From NCBI GenBank assembly GCA_964429235.1, contig CAYSAQ010000009.1, positions 11,113 through 75,112 of the forward strand: a stretch of DNA of 64,000 nt. The letters run 5' to 3'. The DNA comes from CAYSAQ01 sp964429235 (GTDB lineage: Bacteria > Margulisbacteria > Riflemargulisbacteria > GWF2-35-9 > DYQY01). The translations under genes and the position numbers were made by a program. Below, in pieces: positions 7,500 through 15,705 of this stretch. How positions within the stretch are numbered: position 1 is the stretch's first letter; the number at the start of each line of letters is the position of its first letter. The notes beneath the pieces are model-generated. The model was given only the letters and a program-made list of their open reading frames with translations, searched no databases and was not told the origin of the DNA.

Positions 7500-9386
7500 T
7501 TATTGGGCTACTTCTTCAGGATTTATAATTAGTTTAATTCTATCAAATATTAGATTGAATTGATCAAAATTAATTCCCATAATAAACTCTGCATCTGCTT
7601 CGATTAGATTCGCAAAAGTTGCTTTAGAATGTATCCAATCAGCAACTTCACACATTTTTGGCTCATCAAATATTTTTTTAGTAGTTTCATTTTCTGTTCT
7701 AACATCTTCAAGTTTTCTTAGTTCTGGATTTTTTGTACTTTTATTAAATAAGTAATCTACTTCATTATCAAAATATAGTCTTTTAGCATTTTTTTCTTTT
7801 TGAATATCCTCATCTGAATAATAAAATTCAATTGAAATATTTGTAAACGTTTCTCTACCAACAGGCGTAGGAATGCAAAATGCATAAACATTGTTAGAAT
7901 AATCTTTAAAAAATTGCCCATCTCCTTCAATCATATTTACAATTGTTTTAGTGTCTCTATCAAATATTCCAATAATTTTACGAGATTGTTTCACCTTTGA
8001 AAGTTGTTCAAGAAGAGTTTTTAATCGTGATTCACCCCAATCTTCAGTTATTTCGTAAAATTCACACTCACAATTCGTAATATTTAAAATTTCTTTTGCT
8101 TTTTTAATATGTTGAGTGTCTGTTTTTCCTTCGGTGATAATAAGAGGCAAATTTCCATCATGTATTCTTGTCGATAATGATTCATATAAATCTTTAAATC
8201 TCGAATTTTCTGAAATCATCATATTATAAACTTCTAAGTAGAGTTCATTTGAAGTTGGGTCAGTCGACATGCCGAAATTATCAAGGTCTATAATTTTGCT
8301 CCTACTCAAGACTTCCTCTGCAAGTCCTATGTTTAAAAATGGCGAATGAGAGCTTAAAATAAATTGAATATTCGGGAAAAGTTTAAAAATTTTAGGCAAT
8401 ACCTCTTTTTGCAACTTAATATGTAGATGTTTGTCAACTTCATCGATTAAAACTATTCCGGTTATTTCACTTAGCTGAATACTGTTTTTATAATTATCTG
8501 CTTGTCTTAACAATTCACCAAATATGCATAGCATTGATGATTCACCAGATGAAAGGTTAAATATTGAAGGATATACACTTTGACCACTATGTTTTACTAT
8601 TTGAATCCTTGTACCTCCCAGTCCTCTGGGTCCTATACCAAACCTTAACTGACCTATATTTTTTGAAATAAGTGTTTGTGTAATTATATGACTTAAATTA
8701 TTAAACACGACTTTATCTTGGGCTGCTCCAGATGTCCTCATATCTAGAACGATGTCCATAATCCAATTAGCAAGTTGTGGTAATCCACTTATTACTTCAA
8801 GTGGATTTATTAAATCTCCAGAGTATCCATATGATTTTTTAAAATCCAAATTAACAGTATATGGTTTATTTAAGTACCCTGGTTCTTCATATCTATAGGA
8901 AGGAAAGTATGTGACAATATTATTTGAAAAAAAATCTGTAGTATTATTTTTGTTAAAGTTGTTAGAAACTTGTTTAACAGCTTCATTTAAATCAAGCGTT
9001 TGACTGATTTGAGAATAAGAAATTTTATTTTCAATAGTTATAGCTTCATTGTATTCTTCTTCTGTACATTTGTTTCTAATGTCTACGTAATCAAATAGTT
9101 CAGTTCCACCTCGAAATCTTATATATACAAAAGAAGGTTTATGGAAATCAATATTAGAACTAGGATGGGAAACTCGATAATATTGATTTGATTTGTTTTT
9201 AAATTCGTTTTGGAAATGCGGTCTAGCTATTTCATGCCATGCATCCACTATATGAGATAGTATTGTAGTTTTTCCGCTTCCGTTTATTGCAGTTAAGACA
9301 GCAATTTCATTTTCTTTAAAATTTAATTCAATTTTATCAAACGGCGCTCTATTTATAAGAATAATTTTTTCTATATATAGTTTCAT
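7500..9386 (-). CDS. OLD-like AAA ATPase with C-terminal TOPRIM domain
   Basis: 628-residue ABC/SMC-type ATPase joined to a TOPRIM domain, the architecture of OLD-family nucleases. Walker A is AINGSGKTT at 33-41, the ABC signature is NLSSGESSML, and Walker B is GIVLIDEVDKH near 310, followed by ILSSHSPF. The TOPRIM part begins LIITEGKTD near 415 and has GIFDRDTK near 474, giving the acidic metal-binding residues. OLD-type proteins act in phage defence and DNA processing, including GajA of Gabija. Here the adjacent gene is a membrane protein, not a stand-alone helicase. Base composition is very AT-rich, and palindromes lie at both ends of the gene pair, suggesting an acquired module. Confidence 0.85.
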   Translation of the reverse strand: MKLYIEKIILINRAPFDKIELNFKENEIAVLTAINGSGKTTILSHIVDAWHEIARPHFQNEFKNKSNQYYRVSHPSSNIDFHKPSFVYIRFRGGTELFDYVDIRNKCTEEEYNEAITIENKISYSQISQTLDLNEAVKQVSNNFNKNNTTDFFSNNIVTYFPSYRYEEPGYLNKPYTVNLDFKKSYGYSGDLINPLEVISGLPQLANWIMDIVLDMRTSGAAQDKVVFNNLSHIITQTLISKNIGQLRFGIGPRGLGGTRIQIVKHSGQSVYPSIFNLSSGESSMLCIFGELLRQADNYKNSIQLSEITGIVLIDEVDKHLHIKLQKEVLPKIFKLFPNIQFILSSHSPFLNIGLAEEVLSRSKIIDLDNFGMSTDPTSNELYLEVYNMMISENSRFKDLYESLSTRIHDGNLPLIITEGKTDTQHIKKAKEILNITNCECEFYEITEDWGESRLKTLLEQLSKVKQSRKIIGIFDRDTKTIVNMIEGDGQFFKDYSNNVYAFCIPTPVGRETFTNISIEFYYSDEDIQKEKNAKRLYFDNEVDYLFNKSTKNPELRKLEDVRTENETTKKIFDEPKMCEVADWIHSKATFANLIEADAEFIMGINFDQFNLIFDRIKLIINPEEVAQ

Positions 9387-9474
9387 TATAAAATCTTTTC
9401 TTAAAATGTATCTTAATGTATCTATCGCAACAATATCCCTCTAACCTAACATCATTTCAGCTATATATCAATTT

Positions 9475-9495
9475 GCGGTCACAATTTGTGACCGC
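9475..9495. repeat. Perfect GGTCACAATTTGTGACC palindrome
   Basis: GCGGTCACAATTTGTGACCGC reads the same on both strands apart from the central base. It lies 89 bp upstream of the ATPase start. Related copies are at 6848, 63059, 63752 and 63778. Confidence 0.75.
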
Positions 9496-9599
9496 TAAAA
9501 GTAACATGAAAAGATATTCCCCAAATATATTTATAAAAGAATGAAGTCGAAATATACGACTTCAATTAAAAGAAGATGATAAAAACGAACTGGTCAAAT

Positions 9600-9812
9600 T
9601 TTTTTACCGGTTCAATTGTATTTACTTGCTCTGTTGCGGGAGTGACCGTTAGATGTAGTTATTGAATGTGCGTAATTCATGAACACGATGTTCATGAGCA
9701 ATCAACTGAACCAGGAAGGTGAGTTTGATTGGTAGCAGAATGAAATTACGAAATCTGGGAGTGAAGCATTCTGAGCAGAGGGGATCTTAAGGGCTGCGGA
9801 AGCCCTTATTTT
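9600..9812 (+). ncRNA. Candidate structured non-coding RNA
   Basis: The 477-bp gap before the DUF1016 gene has no convincing ORF but several strong pairings. CTCTGTT (9629-9635) can pair with AGCAGAG (9774-9780). TCATGAAC / GTTCATGA (9677-9684 with 9690-9697) makes a perfect 8-bp hairpin with a 5-nt loop. GCAGAATG pairs with a CATTCTG further on. A terminator at 9789-9812 follows at once. This resembles a free-standing small RNA of about 150-200 nt with a closing stem, loosely like 6S RNA, but I could not match a known family. Upstream is another hairpin, GAAGTCG / CGACTTC (9543-9563). Confidence 0.35.
9789..9812 (+). terminator. Intrinsic terminator
   Basis: AAGGGCT GCGG AAGCCCTT followed by ATTTT. 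It ends the candidate small RNA and lies just before the DUF1016 gene promoter. Confidence 0.65.
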
Positions 9813-9828
9813 AATAAAGCGCTATCCT

Positions 9829-9857
9829 TTGAGATTCATATACCTTTAATATATACT
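9829..9857 (+). promoter_or_regulatory. Promoter of the DUF1016-nuclease gene, leaderless type
   Basis: TTGAGA, 17 nt, TATACT, then 6 nt to the ATG at 9864. No Shine-Dalgarno sequence is present. Confidence 0.6.
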
Positions 9858-9863
9858 TAAAAT

Positions 9864-10829
9864 ATGACTACCCAAATTGTTCCATCAACCCCCATCCTCA
9901 CACAAGACGTGCAATTATTAGTTGAAGTTATTCGTACAGAAATCGAATCAGGCATGGAACGTGCCCGTCTAGAAATGGAGCAGGAAAAACGCCTAACCTA
10001 TTGGAACGTCGGCAAACACATAAAAACTCACATTTTAGAAAACGAAGCTAGGGCAGAATATGGTGATTATTTATTTCCTGTTTTGGTTGAAACTTTAAAC
10101 ATTGGTCGTACAGATTTGTATTGTTCCGTACAACTATATGAAGAGTATCCACAGATTGTCCATTCGAATGGACAATTGACATGGAGTCACCTTAAAGCCC
10201 TTCTGCCAATTGAAGATAAGAAGCTTCGAGCTAATTATGAGAAGCAAATAATTGAAGAAAAACTCAGCGTACATGACCTTAGAGCGATAATCAGAAGCGA
10301 CAAAGCTTTGCCTTCGGCCGGACAGGCTAACCCAGTTCTCGCGGTGGTTCGTACTGAACCCTATGTATACCAATCGAAGCAGATACAGGGTAACGCGATG
10401 GTTGATCTTGGGTTTAACTTTTTCATAGCTACTCCTGGGACGAAAACTGAAGTTGTCCCTCGGTTACGGCTTGGTGCTGTTCCTCACTATACCTATAAGG
10501 CGTATGTGCTTGAAGTTATAGACGGTGATACGTTTTGGGCAGATATCGACCTTGGGTTTAACAATTGGACTACTCAGAAGCTAAGATTCAGGGGCATAAA
10601 CGCAAGAGAAATAAACTCCAGTTCTGGTAAGTCAGCCAAGGAGTATATCGAAAAGAAGTTAAAGGGCTGTAGCTTCATTGTAATAAAGACTTATTGGCGA
10701 GATAAGTTTAGCCGTTACTTAGCGGATGTTTTCTGCTTAAAACAGGAAACAGAATATGAAAAAGTAATCCAAGATGGGAAGTTCCTTAATCAGGAATTGT
10801 TAGATAAAGGTCTCGCTGTTAAATATTAG
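9864..10829 (+). CDS. DUF1016 N-terminal domain fused to a staphylococcal-nuclease-like domain
   Basis: Residues 1 to about 145 match the DUF1016/YhcG N-terminal domain (YWNVGKHI, then GQLTWSHLKALL at 103-114). In YhcG-type proteins this part is followed by a PDDEXK nuclease domain. Here the C-terminal part (about 208-321) is instead a thermonuclease fold: VIDGDTFWADI with Asp220 and Asp222, LRFRGINAREI with Arg241/243 and Glu249, and DKFSRYLADVF with Arg284, followed by LNQELLDKGLAVKY. These correspond to the Asp21, Arg35, Glu43 and Arg87 positions of staphylococcal nuclease. A perfect 22-bp palindrome is embedded in the DUF1016 part. No signal peptide is seen. A repeat begins 7 bp after the stop. 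Domain calls are from motif recognition. Confidence 0.85.
   Translation: MTTQIVPSTPILTQDVQLLVEVIRTEIESGMERARLEMEQEKRLTYWNVGKHIKTHILENEARAEYGDYLFPVLVETLNIGRTDLYCSVQLYEEYPQIVHSNGQLTWSHLKALLPIEDKKLRANYEKQIIEEKLSVHDLRAIIRSDKALPSAGQANPVLAVVRTEPYVYQSKQIQGNAMVDLGFNFFIATPGTKTEVVPRLRLGAVPHYTYKAYVLEVIDGDTFWADIDLGFNNWTTQKLRFRGINAREINSSSGKSAKEYIEKKLKGCSFIVIKTYWRDKFSRYLADVFCLKQETEYEKVIQDGKFLNQELLDKGLAVKY
10155..10176. repeat. Perfect 22-bp palindrome inside the DUF1016 coding sequence
   Basis: The core TTGTCCATTCGAATGGACAA plus one base at each side is fully self-complementary. It encodes IVHSNGQ just before the conserved LTWSH motif. A different palindrome is embedded in the ORF6N gene at 63454-63474. 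Confidence 0.8.
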
Positions 10830-10836
10830 GAACAAG

Positions 10837-11002
10837 AGCTCCCTCAGACACCTGCGGTGCCAGCTCCCTCATCGAGGGAGCCGCTAATTAAGTTAGTTGA
10901 TTGTGGGAAGGAGATACTTGTCAGTTGCATTATTTATTCGATTTATAGCTCCTTCAATGAGGGAGCTGGCGAGAAGCCAAAGGCTTAGAGACTGAGGGAG
11001 CT
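10837..11002. repeat. MITE-like element with 11-bp inverted ends
   Basis: AGCTCCCTCAG at 10837-10847 and CTGAGGGAGCT at 10992-11002 are perfect inverted ends of a 166-bp element without an ORF. Inside are GAGGGAG/CTCCCTC hairpins and a core AGTTAGTTGATTGTG that recurs at 63857-63871. The right end supplies two bases of the stop codon of the TauE gene, and the left end is 7 bp after the DUF1016 gene stop. Confidence 0.75.
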
Positions 11003-11363
11003 ATTTGTTAATAATCAGTTTAATTGCAAAAACCAACATCATTATTCCAAAGGCTCTTTGAAGAACTAGCTTATCTGTATGTAATGCTATTTTAGCACCG
11101 AAGAAACTGGTAAATATAAACGCTAAAGCTATCCAAAAAGCAATCTTGAAATCCATTTGTCCATTTTTGTAGTATTCCATAACTGCAAAGATGGTAATAG
11201 GTGGAAGCATAATGGCTAGTGACGTTCCTTGAGCCATATGTTGGTTAAGTCCTAGAATGAATATCATTGCTGGAATCATTATTATTCCTGCTCCAATACC
11301 AAAGATTCCACTAAGAATTCCTGCAACAGAACCAATTAATAAACAAAGAATTATTGTAATCAT
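11001..11363 (-). CDS. Half-size TauE/SafE (YfcA) family membrane permease
   Basis: 120 residues with four hydrophobic segments and the repeat signature GSVAGILSGIFGIGAGIIMIP at the N-terminus. This is one half of the usual two-fold TauE/SafE structure (about 240-270 residues), so it would need to dimerise. TauE proteins export sulfite, sulfonates or related anions. The start at 11363 is chosen because it overlaps the upstream stop in an ATGA; the longer reading from 11402 runs into the upstream gene. It is the last gene of the hydGFE unit. The stop codon is partly formed by the end of a repeat element, so the gene may have been shortened there. Confidence 0.75.
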   Translation of the reverse strand: MITIILCLLIGSVAGILSGIFGIGAGIIMIPAMIFILGLNQHMAQGTSLAIMLPPITIFAVMEYYKNGQMDFKIAFWIALAFIFTSFFGAKIALHTDKLVLQRAFGIMMLVFAIKLIINK

Positions 11364-11650
11364 GATTTTCCCTTCAATTTTTCCCAAATTATACACGCAC
11401 ACATTATCATACTAAAGCCAAAGAAGAAGTCTTCAAGTGGGATAGTAAAGATTCTTATACCTAAATAAAAATCAGGATTGTATCTTACAATATGGGCTGT
11501 CAGAAATCCATTTACTATTAGTTTTAAGATAAATATTATTGCTAGGAATACTAAGAACAATTTATTTTTTAGTAAATTAGTTTCGGCTTTCCTATCAAAG
11601 TATATTGCTAGTAGAGAAGCTAAAATTACGAGTATAGTATATTCTTTCAT
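11360..11650 (-). CDS. Lycopene-cyclase-domain membrane protein (CrtYd-like)
   Basis: 96 residues, three predicted membrane segments. The motif RIFTIPLEDFFFGFSM matches the conserved P-x-E-D/E-x-x-F core of the heterodimeric lycopene cyclase domains CrtYc/CrtYd. It is coupled by ATGA overlaps both to the companion protein upstream and to the TauE gene downstream. No other carotenoid gene is in the window, so cyclase activity is not assured; it may act on another isoprenoid or only share the fold. Confidence 0.7.
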   Translation of the reverse strand: MKEYTILVILASLLAIYFDRKAETNLLKNKLFLVFLAIIFILKLIVNGFLTAHIVRYNPDFYLGIRIFTIPLEDFFFGFSMIMCACIIWEKLKGKS

Positions 11651-11973
11651 TTTATTTCATCCTGATTAAATGAATTTTTAGTAAAATGTTTAAGCGTTTC
11701 CCATGTGAATAAGCAACAAAAAGGAATTACAATGAAGAAGAGCCATTCTTCATAAGGTAAGCCTAGAAAATATTTACCCCATATTGCCGTTGGCTCAAAA
11801 TACCAATGACCTCTGAGTTTTGCAAATACATCCCAGCCTCCAAAGATTATAGTAGTTGATATTATTGAAACAAAAAGTGCTTTTATGTTTTTGTAGAATT
11901 TAAGAGGAGGGTAAAAGCTTAAAAAGAATGGGGGTAAAAAACTAGCCATTAAAGTAAGAAAGTATTTACTCAT
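11647..11973 (-). CDS. Lycopene-cyclase-domain membrane protein (CrtYc-like)
   Basis: 108 residues, three hydrophobic segments. The motif GHWYFEPTAIWGKYFLGLPYEEWLFF is split across the membrane and contains the P-x-E-E-W-L-F-F core of the lycopene cyclase domain family. Its start overlaps the hydE stop by ATGA, and its stop overlaps the start of the second cyclase-like gene, so the two are almost certainly made together as a heterodimer. Confidence 0.72.
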   Translation of the reverse strand: MSKYFLTLMASFLPPFFLSFYPPLKFYKNIKALFVSIISTTIIFGGWDVFAKLRGHWYFEPTAIWGKYFLGLPYEEWLFFIVIPFCCLFTWETLKHFTKNSFNQDEIK

Positions 11974-13007
11974 TTTATGCTGTGTCCTGGACCAGTCCCA
12001 ATCTCTCTTCCAATAGCTAATATCCTATTTTTTACACAATTAGCGCAATCATTAGCCCCTTCATCTACACATGGTTTGTTAGGATAAAGTTGATAATCTT
12101 TTCTATATTTCTGTGGAGTTGCATTTGGCATAAAGACATTAGCTCCACGTTTTAAGAGTAAGTTTCTTCCATTCGGCTGAATAGCATCAAAAGCCGTAGT
12201 GGAAGGTATATGTGCTTTGTGATTAAGCAATCTCATTATCGAGATTACCTTAAAGAACACTTCTTTATCAAAAGGATTACATTCATTTTGAAATGGTGTG
12301 TTCGGAGAAGGAATAAACGGCCCAATTCCAATCATATCTAAATCTAAATTAGTACAGAATAATAGTTCATTAGCTAGTCCCTCTATAGTCTGGTTGGGAA
12401 TCCCGATAAGCATTCCTGAGCCAACCTGTGTTCCATTATCTCTTAGGTCTTTCAGACATTGGATTCTCGTATCAAAATCATCGTCCGGATGACAGTTCTT
12501 AAAAAGTATAGGGTCGGATGTTTCATATCTTAGAAGATATCTATCCATACCGGTATCTTTCCAATATGCGTAAGTTTCTTTGCTAAACTCTCCTAAAGAT
12601 AGCGTGACTGCTAAGTCAGTTTCTCTTTTAATCTTTGAAACAAGCTCTCCTATATACTCTTTTGTTAGTTTTGGATCTTCTCCCGCTTGAAGCACAACAG
12701 TAGTTATCCCATTTTCAATCAATTGGTGACAAGCCTCCATTATTTCATCTGTAGGGATTCTGTAGCGGGTTACATTTGAAGCTTTACCTCGTATACCGCA
12801 ATAGTTACAGTTCTTTTTGCAGTAGTTGGATATCTCGAGTATACCTCTAAGGAATATTTTATTTCCCATATATTGGTCACGTACTTTATCTGCTTTTATA
12901 TAAAGCTCTTGTAGCTCTTCACCTTCAAGATTTAGCAAGTATACAATTTCTTCAGTAGCGAGTTTTGTTTCTTTATCTGTCTTTGTAAAAATATCGTTTA
13001 CATTCAT
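11970..13007 (-). CDS. hydE: [FeFe]-hydrogenase maturase HydE, radical SAM
   Basis: Radical SAM enzyme that helps to build the diiron subcluster of [FeFe]-hydrogenase. The 4Fe-4S motif is YCKKNCNYC (Cys63, Cys67, Cys70), followed by GIRG. At 345 residues it matches HydE. The C-terminus has extra cysteines (PCVDEGANDCANC), as in some HydE proteins with a second cluster. It overlaps hydF upstream and the cyclase-like gene downstream by ATGA. The paralogue BioB is less likely given the hydF and hydG neighbours. Confidence 0.93.
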   Translation of the reverse strand: MNVNDIFTKTDKETKLATEEIVYLLNLEGEELQELYIKADKVRDQYMGNKIFLRGILEISNYCKKNCNYCGIRGKASNVTRYRIPTDEIMEACHQLIENGITTVVLQAGEDPKLTKEYIGELVSKIKRETDLAVTLSLGEFSKETYAYWKDTGMDRYLLRYETSDPILFKNCHPDDDFDTRIQCLKDLRDNGTQVGSGMLIGIPNQTIEGLANELLFCTNLDLDMIGIGPFIPSPNTPFQNECNPFDKEVFFKVISIMRLLNHKAHIPSTTAFDAIQPNGRNLLLKRGANVFMPNATPQKYRKDYQLYPNKPCVDEGANDCANCVKNRILAIGREIGTGPGHSIK

Positions 13008-14230
13008 TTTATTTGGAGAGGGCGTAGCACTCTTTTTGTGATCCCATTAATGTAAGCAATCAAGACACCATAATTAGTAATAGGAATTCCGGCAGCTTTT
13101 GTATCTTCTAGTCTAGACATTATTTCTTGTCTGTTTACTACACAGCCACCACATTGAACTATCAGTTTGTGTTTAGTAGGGTCACAAACAAAGTCATTTC
13201 CAACCTGAGTTTCAAAATTAAGTTTTAACCCTGTTTTTTCTTGAAGCCATTTAGGTATTTTAACTCTGCCTATATCTTCTCCTATTGGTGCATGAGAGCA
13301 TAATTCTAAGATTAGAATAGTGTCACCATCTTTAAGTTTGCTAATAGCATTTAGCCCTTCTACATATTGCTCTATATCTCCTTTAAGTCTGGCAAAGAGA
13401 ATAGAGAAAGAAGTAAGTGGAACTTCTTCTGGTAATATTTTAGCTACCATCTCAAAAGCTTGAGAATCAGTTACAACTAAGTCCGGCATTTGTTTAAGTG
13501 TATGATTTAATGTATATTCCAATTCTTTTTCAGTACAAACGACTACAGTATGTCCTTTATCTAACAATTCAACTTGAACCTGCGCTTGAGGTAGAATCAT
13601 TCTTCCTTTAGGAGCCTCAGCATCTATAGGAGTAACAAGCAAAACTGTAGATGGCGATTGCACTAAATCTGCAACCACTAGTGGGTCTGGCTCTCTTGTT
13701 TCTATAAAGGAAACTAGTTGATTCTTTACATCCCAAATACCTTCATCATTTAATGCTGAGCATGTAATCACAGGCACATTGTATATTGTGTTTAGTTCAG
13801 TTATTAGCTGGTTTAGTTCTGTTTTATTTGATAAATCCTCTTTGTTTATTACAAAGAACCAAGTTAGCTTCTTCTTTTGATAAGTATCTATAAACTCTTT
13901 ATCAAACTGTGTTAATCCAGATGGGGTAATAAGTTGTATTGCAATATCTGTTTTAGCCAGCACTTTGTTGCTTTTAGCAATTCTTTGTTCGCCTAGTTCG
14001 CCTTCATCATCAATACCAGCCGTATCTATAAACATTACAGGACCTATTGGCTGTAATTCATAAGCTCTATTTACCGGGTCAGTTGTGGTTCCTGGGGTAG
14101 AGGATACGATGCTTAGGCTTTGTCCTAGAATACGATTTAATAGTGACGATTTGCCAGCGTTTCTAGTACCAAAAATAGCAATATGTGGTCTAAGACCTTT
14201 TGTAATTGTGTTGTTAATCTGCCCAGACAT
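13004..14230 (-). CDS. hydF: [FeFe]-hydrogenase maturation GTPase HydF
   Basis: GTPase and scaffold that carries the diiron precursor to the hydrogenase. P-loop GTRNAGKSSLLN at about 21-32, switch/G3 DTAG, and NKED as the G4 motif. The C-terminal cluster-binding part has CSHAPIG and, about 50 residues later, QCGGCVVN, giving the C-x-H ... C-x-x-C pattern of HydF. Length 408 is normal. It starts 2 bp after the hydG stop and overlaps hydE. Confidence 0.95.
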   Translation of the reverse strand: MSGQINNTITKGLRPHIAIFGTRNAGKSSLLNRILGQSLSIVSSTPGTTTDPVNRAYELQPIGPVMFIDTAGIDDEGELGEQRIAKSNKVLAKTDIAIQLITPSGLTQFDKEFIDTYQKKKLTWFFVINKEDLSNKTELNQLITELNTIYNVPVITCSALNDEGIWDVKNQLVSFIETREPDPLVVADLVQSPSTVLLVTPIDAEAPKGRMILPQAQVQVELLDKGHTVVVCTEKELEYTLNHTLKQMPDLVVTDSQAFEMVAKILPEEVPLTSFSILFARLKGDIEQYVEGLNAISKLKDGDTILILELCSHAPIGEDIGRVKIPKWLQEKTGLKLNFETQVGNDFVCDPTKHKLIVQCGGCVVNRQEIMSRLEDTKAAGIPITNYGVLIAYINGITKRVLRPLQIK

Positions 14231-14232
14231 TA

Positions 14233-15591
14233 TTAAATATAGAGGTCTCTTTCTCCAGATCTAATTTTATCTATCATCTTAGCTGTTTTCTCACGAATCT
14301 CTGGTTTCATTTTGGCAAGTTCTTCATCAATTAATTTTCTTCCAACAGCTACAGTTTTTTCTGAAGCATAGTCTAGTAGATACTCTTCAAAAGTAACTAA
14401 AGCGTTTGGTAGGCATTTTTGTTTAATATCTCCTGGTTTGGCATATTCCATAAAGTCTAACCCTGTACGGCCAAGTCTATAACAACCTGTACAGAAGGAC
14501 GGCATAAATCCATTTGAACAAATATCATAAAGAACATCATCCAGTAATCTATGGTCACCTAATGAAAATTGCTCTAGGCCTTTCTCTTCACTGTAACCGC
14601 CTGGATTTGTTTTACTTCCAGCACTTATTTGTGAAATGCCTAAGTTAAGAGCATCTCGTCTGGTTTCAGCATTTTCACGAGTGCTTAGAATAATGCCAAC
14701 ATATGGTACTGCTACTCTTAGGATAGCAATAATTTTACGAAAATCATCATCACTTACTGGATGAGGTGGGTTAGATGCAATATCAGAACCAGTTGCTGGT
14801 TCTAATCTAGGAACTGAAATAGTATGTGGTCCCATCCCATATTTCGCTTCTAAATGTTCTATATGAGACATTAATGCTAGTATTTCGTATTTATAATCAG
14901 TTAATCCAAAAAGCACTCCAATTCCAACATCATCAATGCCAGCATCAAAAGCACGATCAATTGCCGATAAATGATAGTCATAGTCAGCTTTAGGGCCACT
15001 TATATGATATTTTGCGTATTGGCCTCTATGATAAGTTTCCTGGAATAATTGGTAAGTGCCAATTTGTGCTTCTTTTAATTTTTTAAAATCTTCAACTTCA
15101 AGAGCAGCAATGTTTACATTGATACGTCTAATAGAGTTTTTCCCGTCTCTTGCTGAGTAAATTGTTTTAATGGCTTCTATAGTATAGTCCAACTCATCGC
15201 CATTTTCTCCTGCTACTAAAAGTACCCTTTTTTGTCCTTGCTTAAGTAGTTGTTCTGTTTCGCGAAGTATTTGTTCTTGGTTTAGCCTGGTTCTTTTTAG
15301 ATTTTTATTACTAGTTTTAAAAGCACAGTATAGGCATTCATTTTTACAAATATTCGAAGTGTAAAGAGGTGCGAAGATAACTAATCTTTTACCATAAATC
15401 TCATTCTTAACCCAATTAGCTGCTTCTAGTATTCTTTTGATGTCGTCTTTATCAGTTGTGTTCAATAGAACAGAAACTTCTTGCATAGAAAGTCTTTCTA
15501 GCTTCTTTGTTTTTGCTAGAACTTCATTTAACTCATCTTTTTTGCTCTTATAACTAAGCGCTTCTTCTATTCTTTTATCATCAATTATCAT
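14233..15591 (-). CDS. hydG: [FeFe]-hydrogenase maturase HydG, tyrosine lyase
   Basis: Radical SAM enzyme that splits tyrosine to supply CO and cyanide for the hydrogenase H-cluster. N-terminal cluster motif ICKNECLYC with Cys82, Cys86 and Cys89. The C-terminal motif FCTGCYRLGRTG followed about 22 residues later by another Cys is the auxiliary-cluster site that separates HydG from ThiH. 452 residues, as expected. First gene of the hydG-hydF-hydE unit. The minus-strand upstream sequence has TATTAT about 9 nt before the ATG and no clear ribosome site. Confidence 0.95.
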   Translation of the reverse strand: MIIDDKRIEEALSYKSKKDELNEVLAKTKKLERLSMQEVSVLLNTTDKDDIKRILEAANWVKNEIYGKRLVIFAPLYTSNICKNECLYCAFKTSNKNLKRTRLNQEQILRETEQLLKQGQKRVLLVAGENGDELDYTIEAIKTIYSARDGKNSIRRINVNIAALEVEDFKKLKEAQIGTYQLFQETYHRGQYAKYHISGPKADYDYHLSAIDRAFDAGIDDVGIGVLFGLTDYKYEILALMSHIEHLEAKYGMGPHTISVPRLEPATGSDIASNPPHPVSDDDFRKIIAILRVAVPYVGIILSTRENAETRRDALNLGISQISAGSKTNPGGYSEEKGLEQFSLGDHRLLDDVLYDICSNGFMPSFCTGCYRLGRTGLDFMEYAKPGDIKQKCLPNALVTFEEYLLDYASEKTVAVGRKLIDEELAKMKPEIREKTAKMIDKIRSGERDLYI

Positions 15592-15705
15592 TCCATAGCT
15601 ATAATAGTACGTTTACAATTTATTATCTATTACATTAAGTATTTTCAATGTATCAGAAAGCGTAGAAACTTTGCAATTCTAATTAACTTTTTTCGATAAC
15701 TATAC

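Noticed and set aside
3593..9386. Full Gabija system (OLD-like ATPase plus UvrD helicase)
   Set aside because: The helicase is fused to a PHP domain of a known separate family, has its own promoter, and another gene separates it from the ATPase. Only a loose similarity remains.
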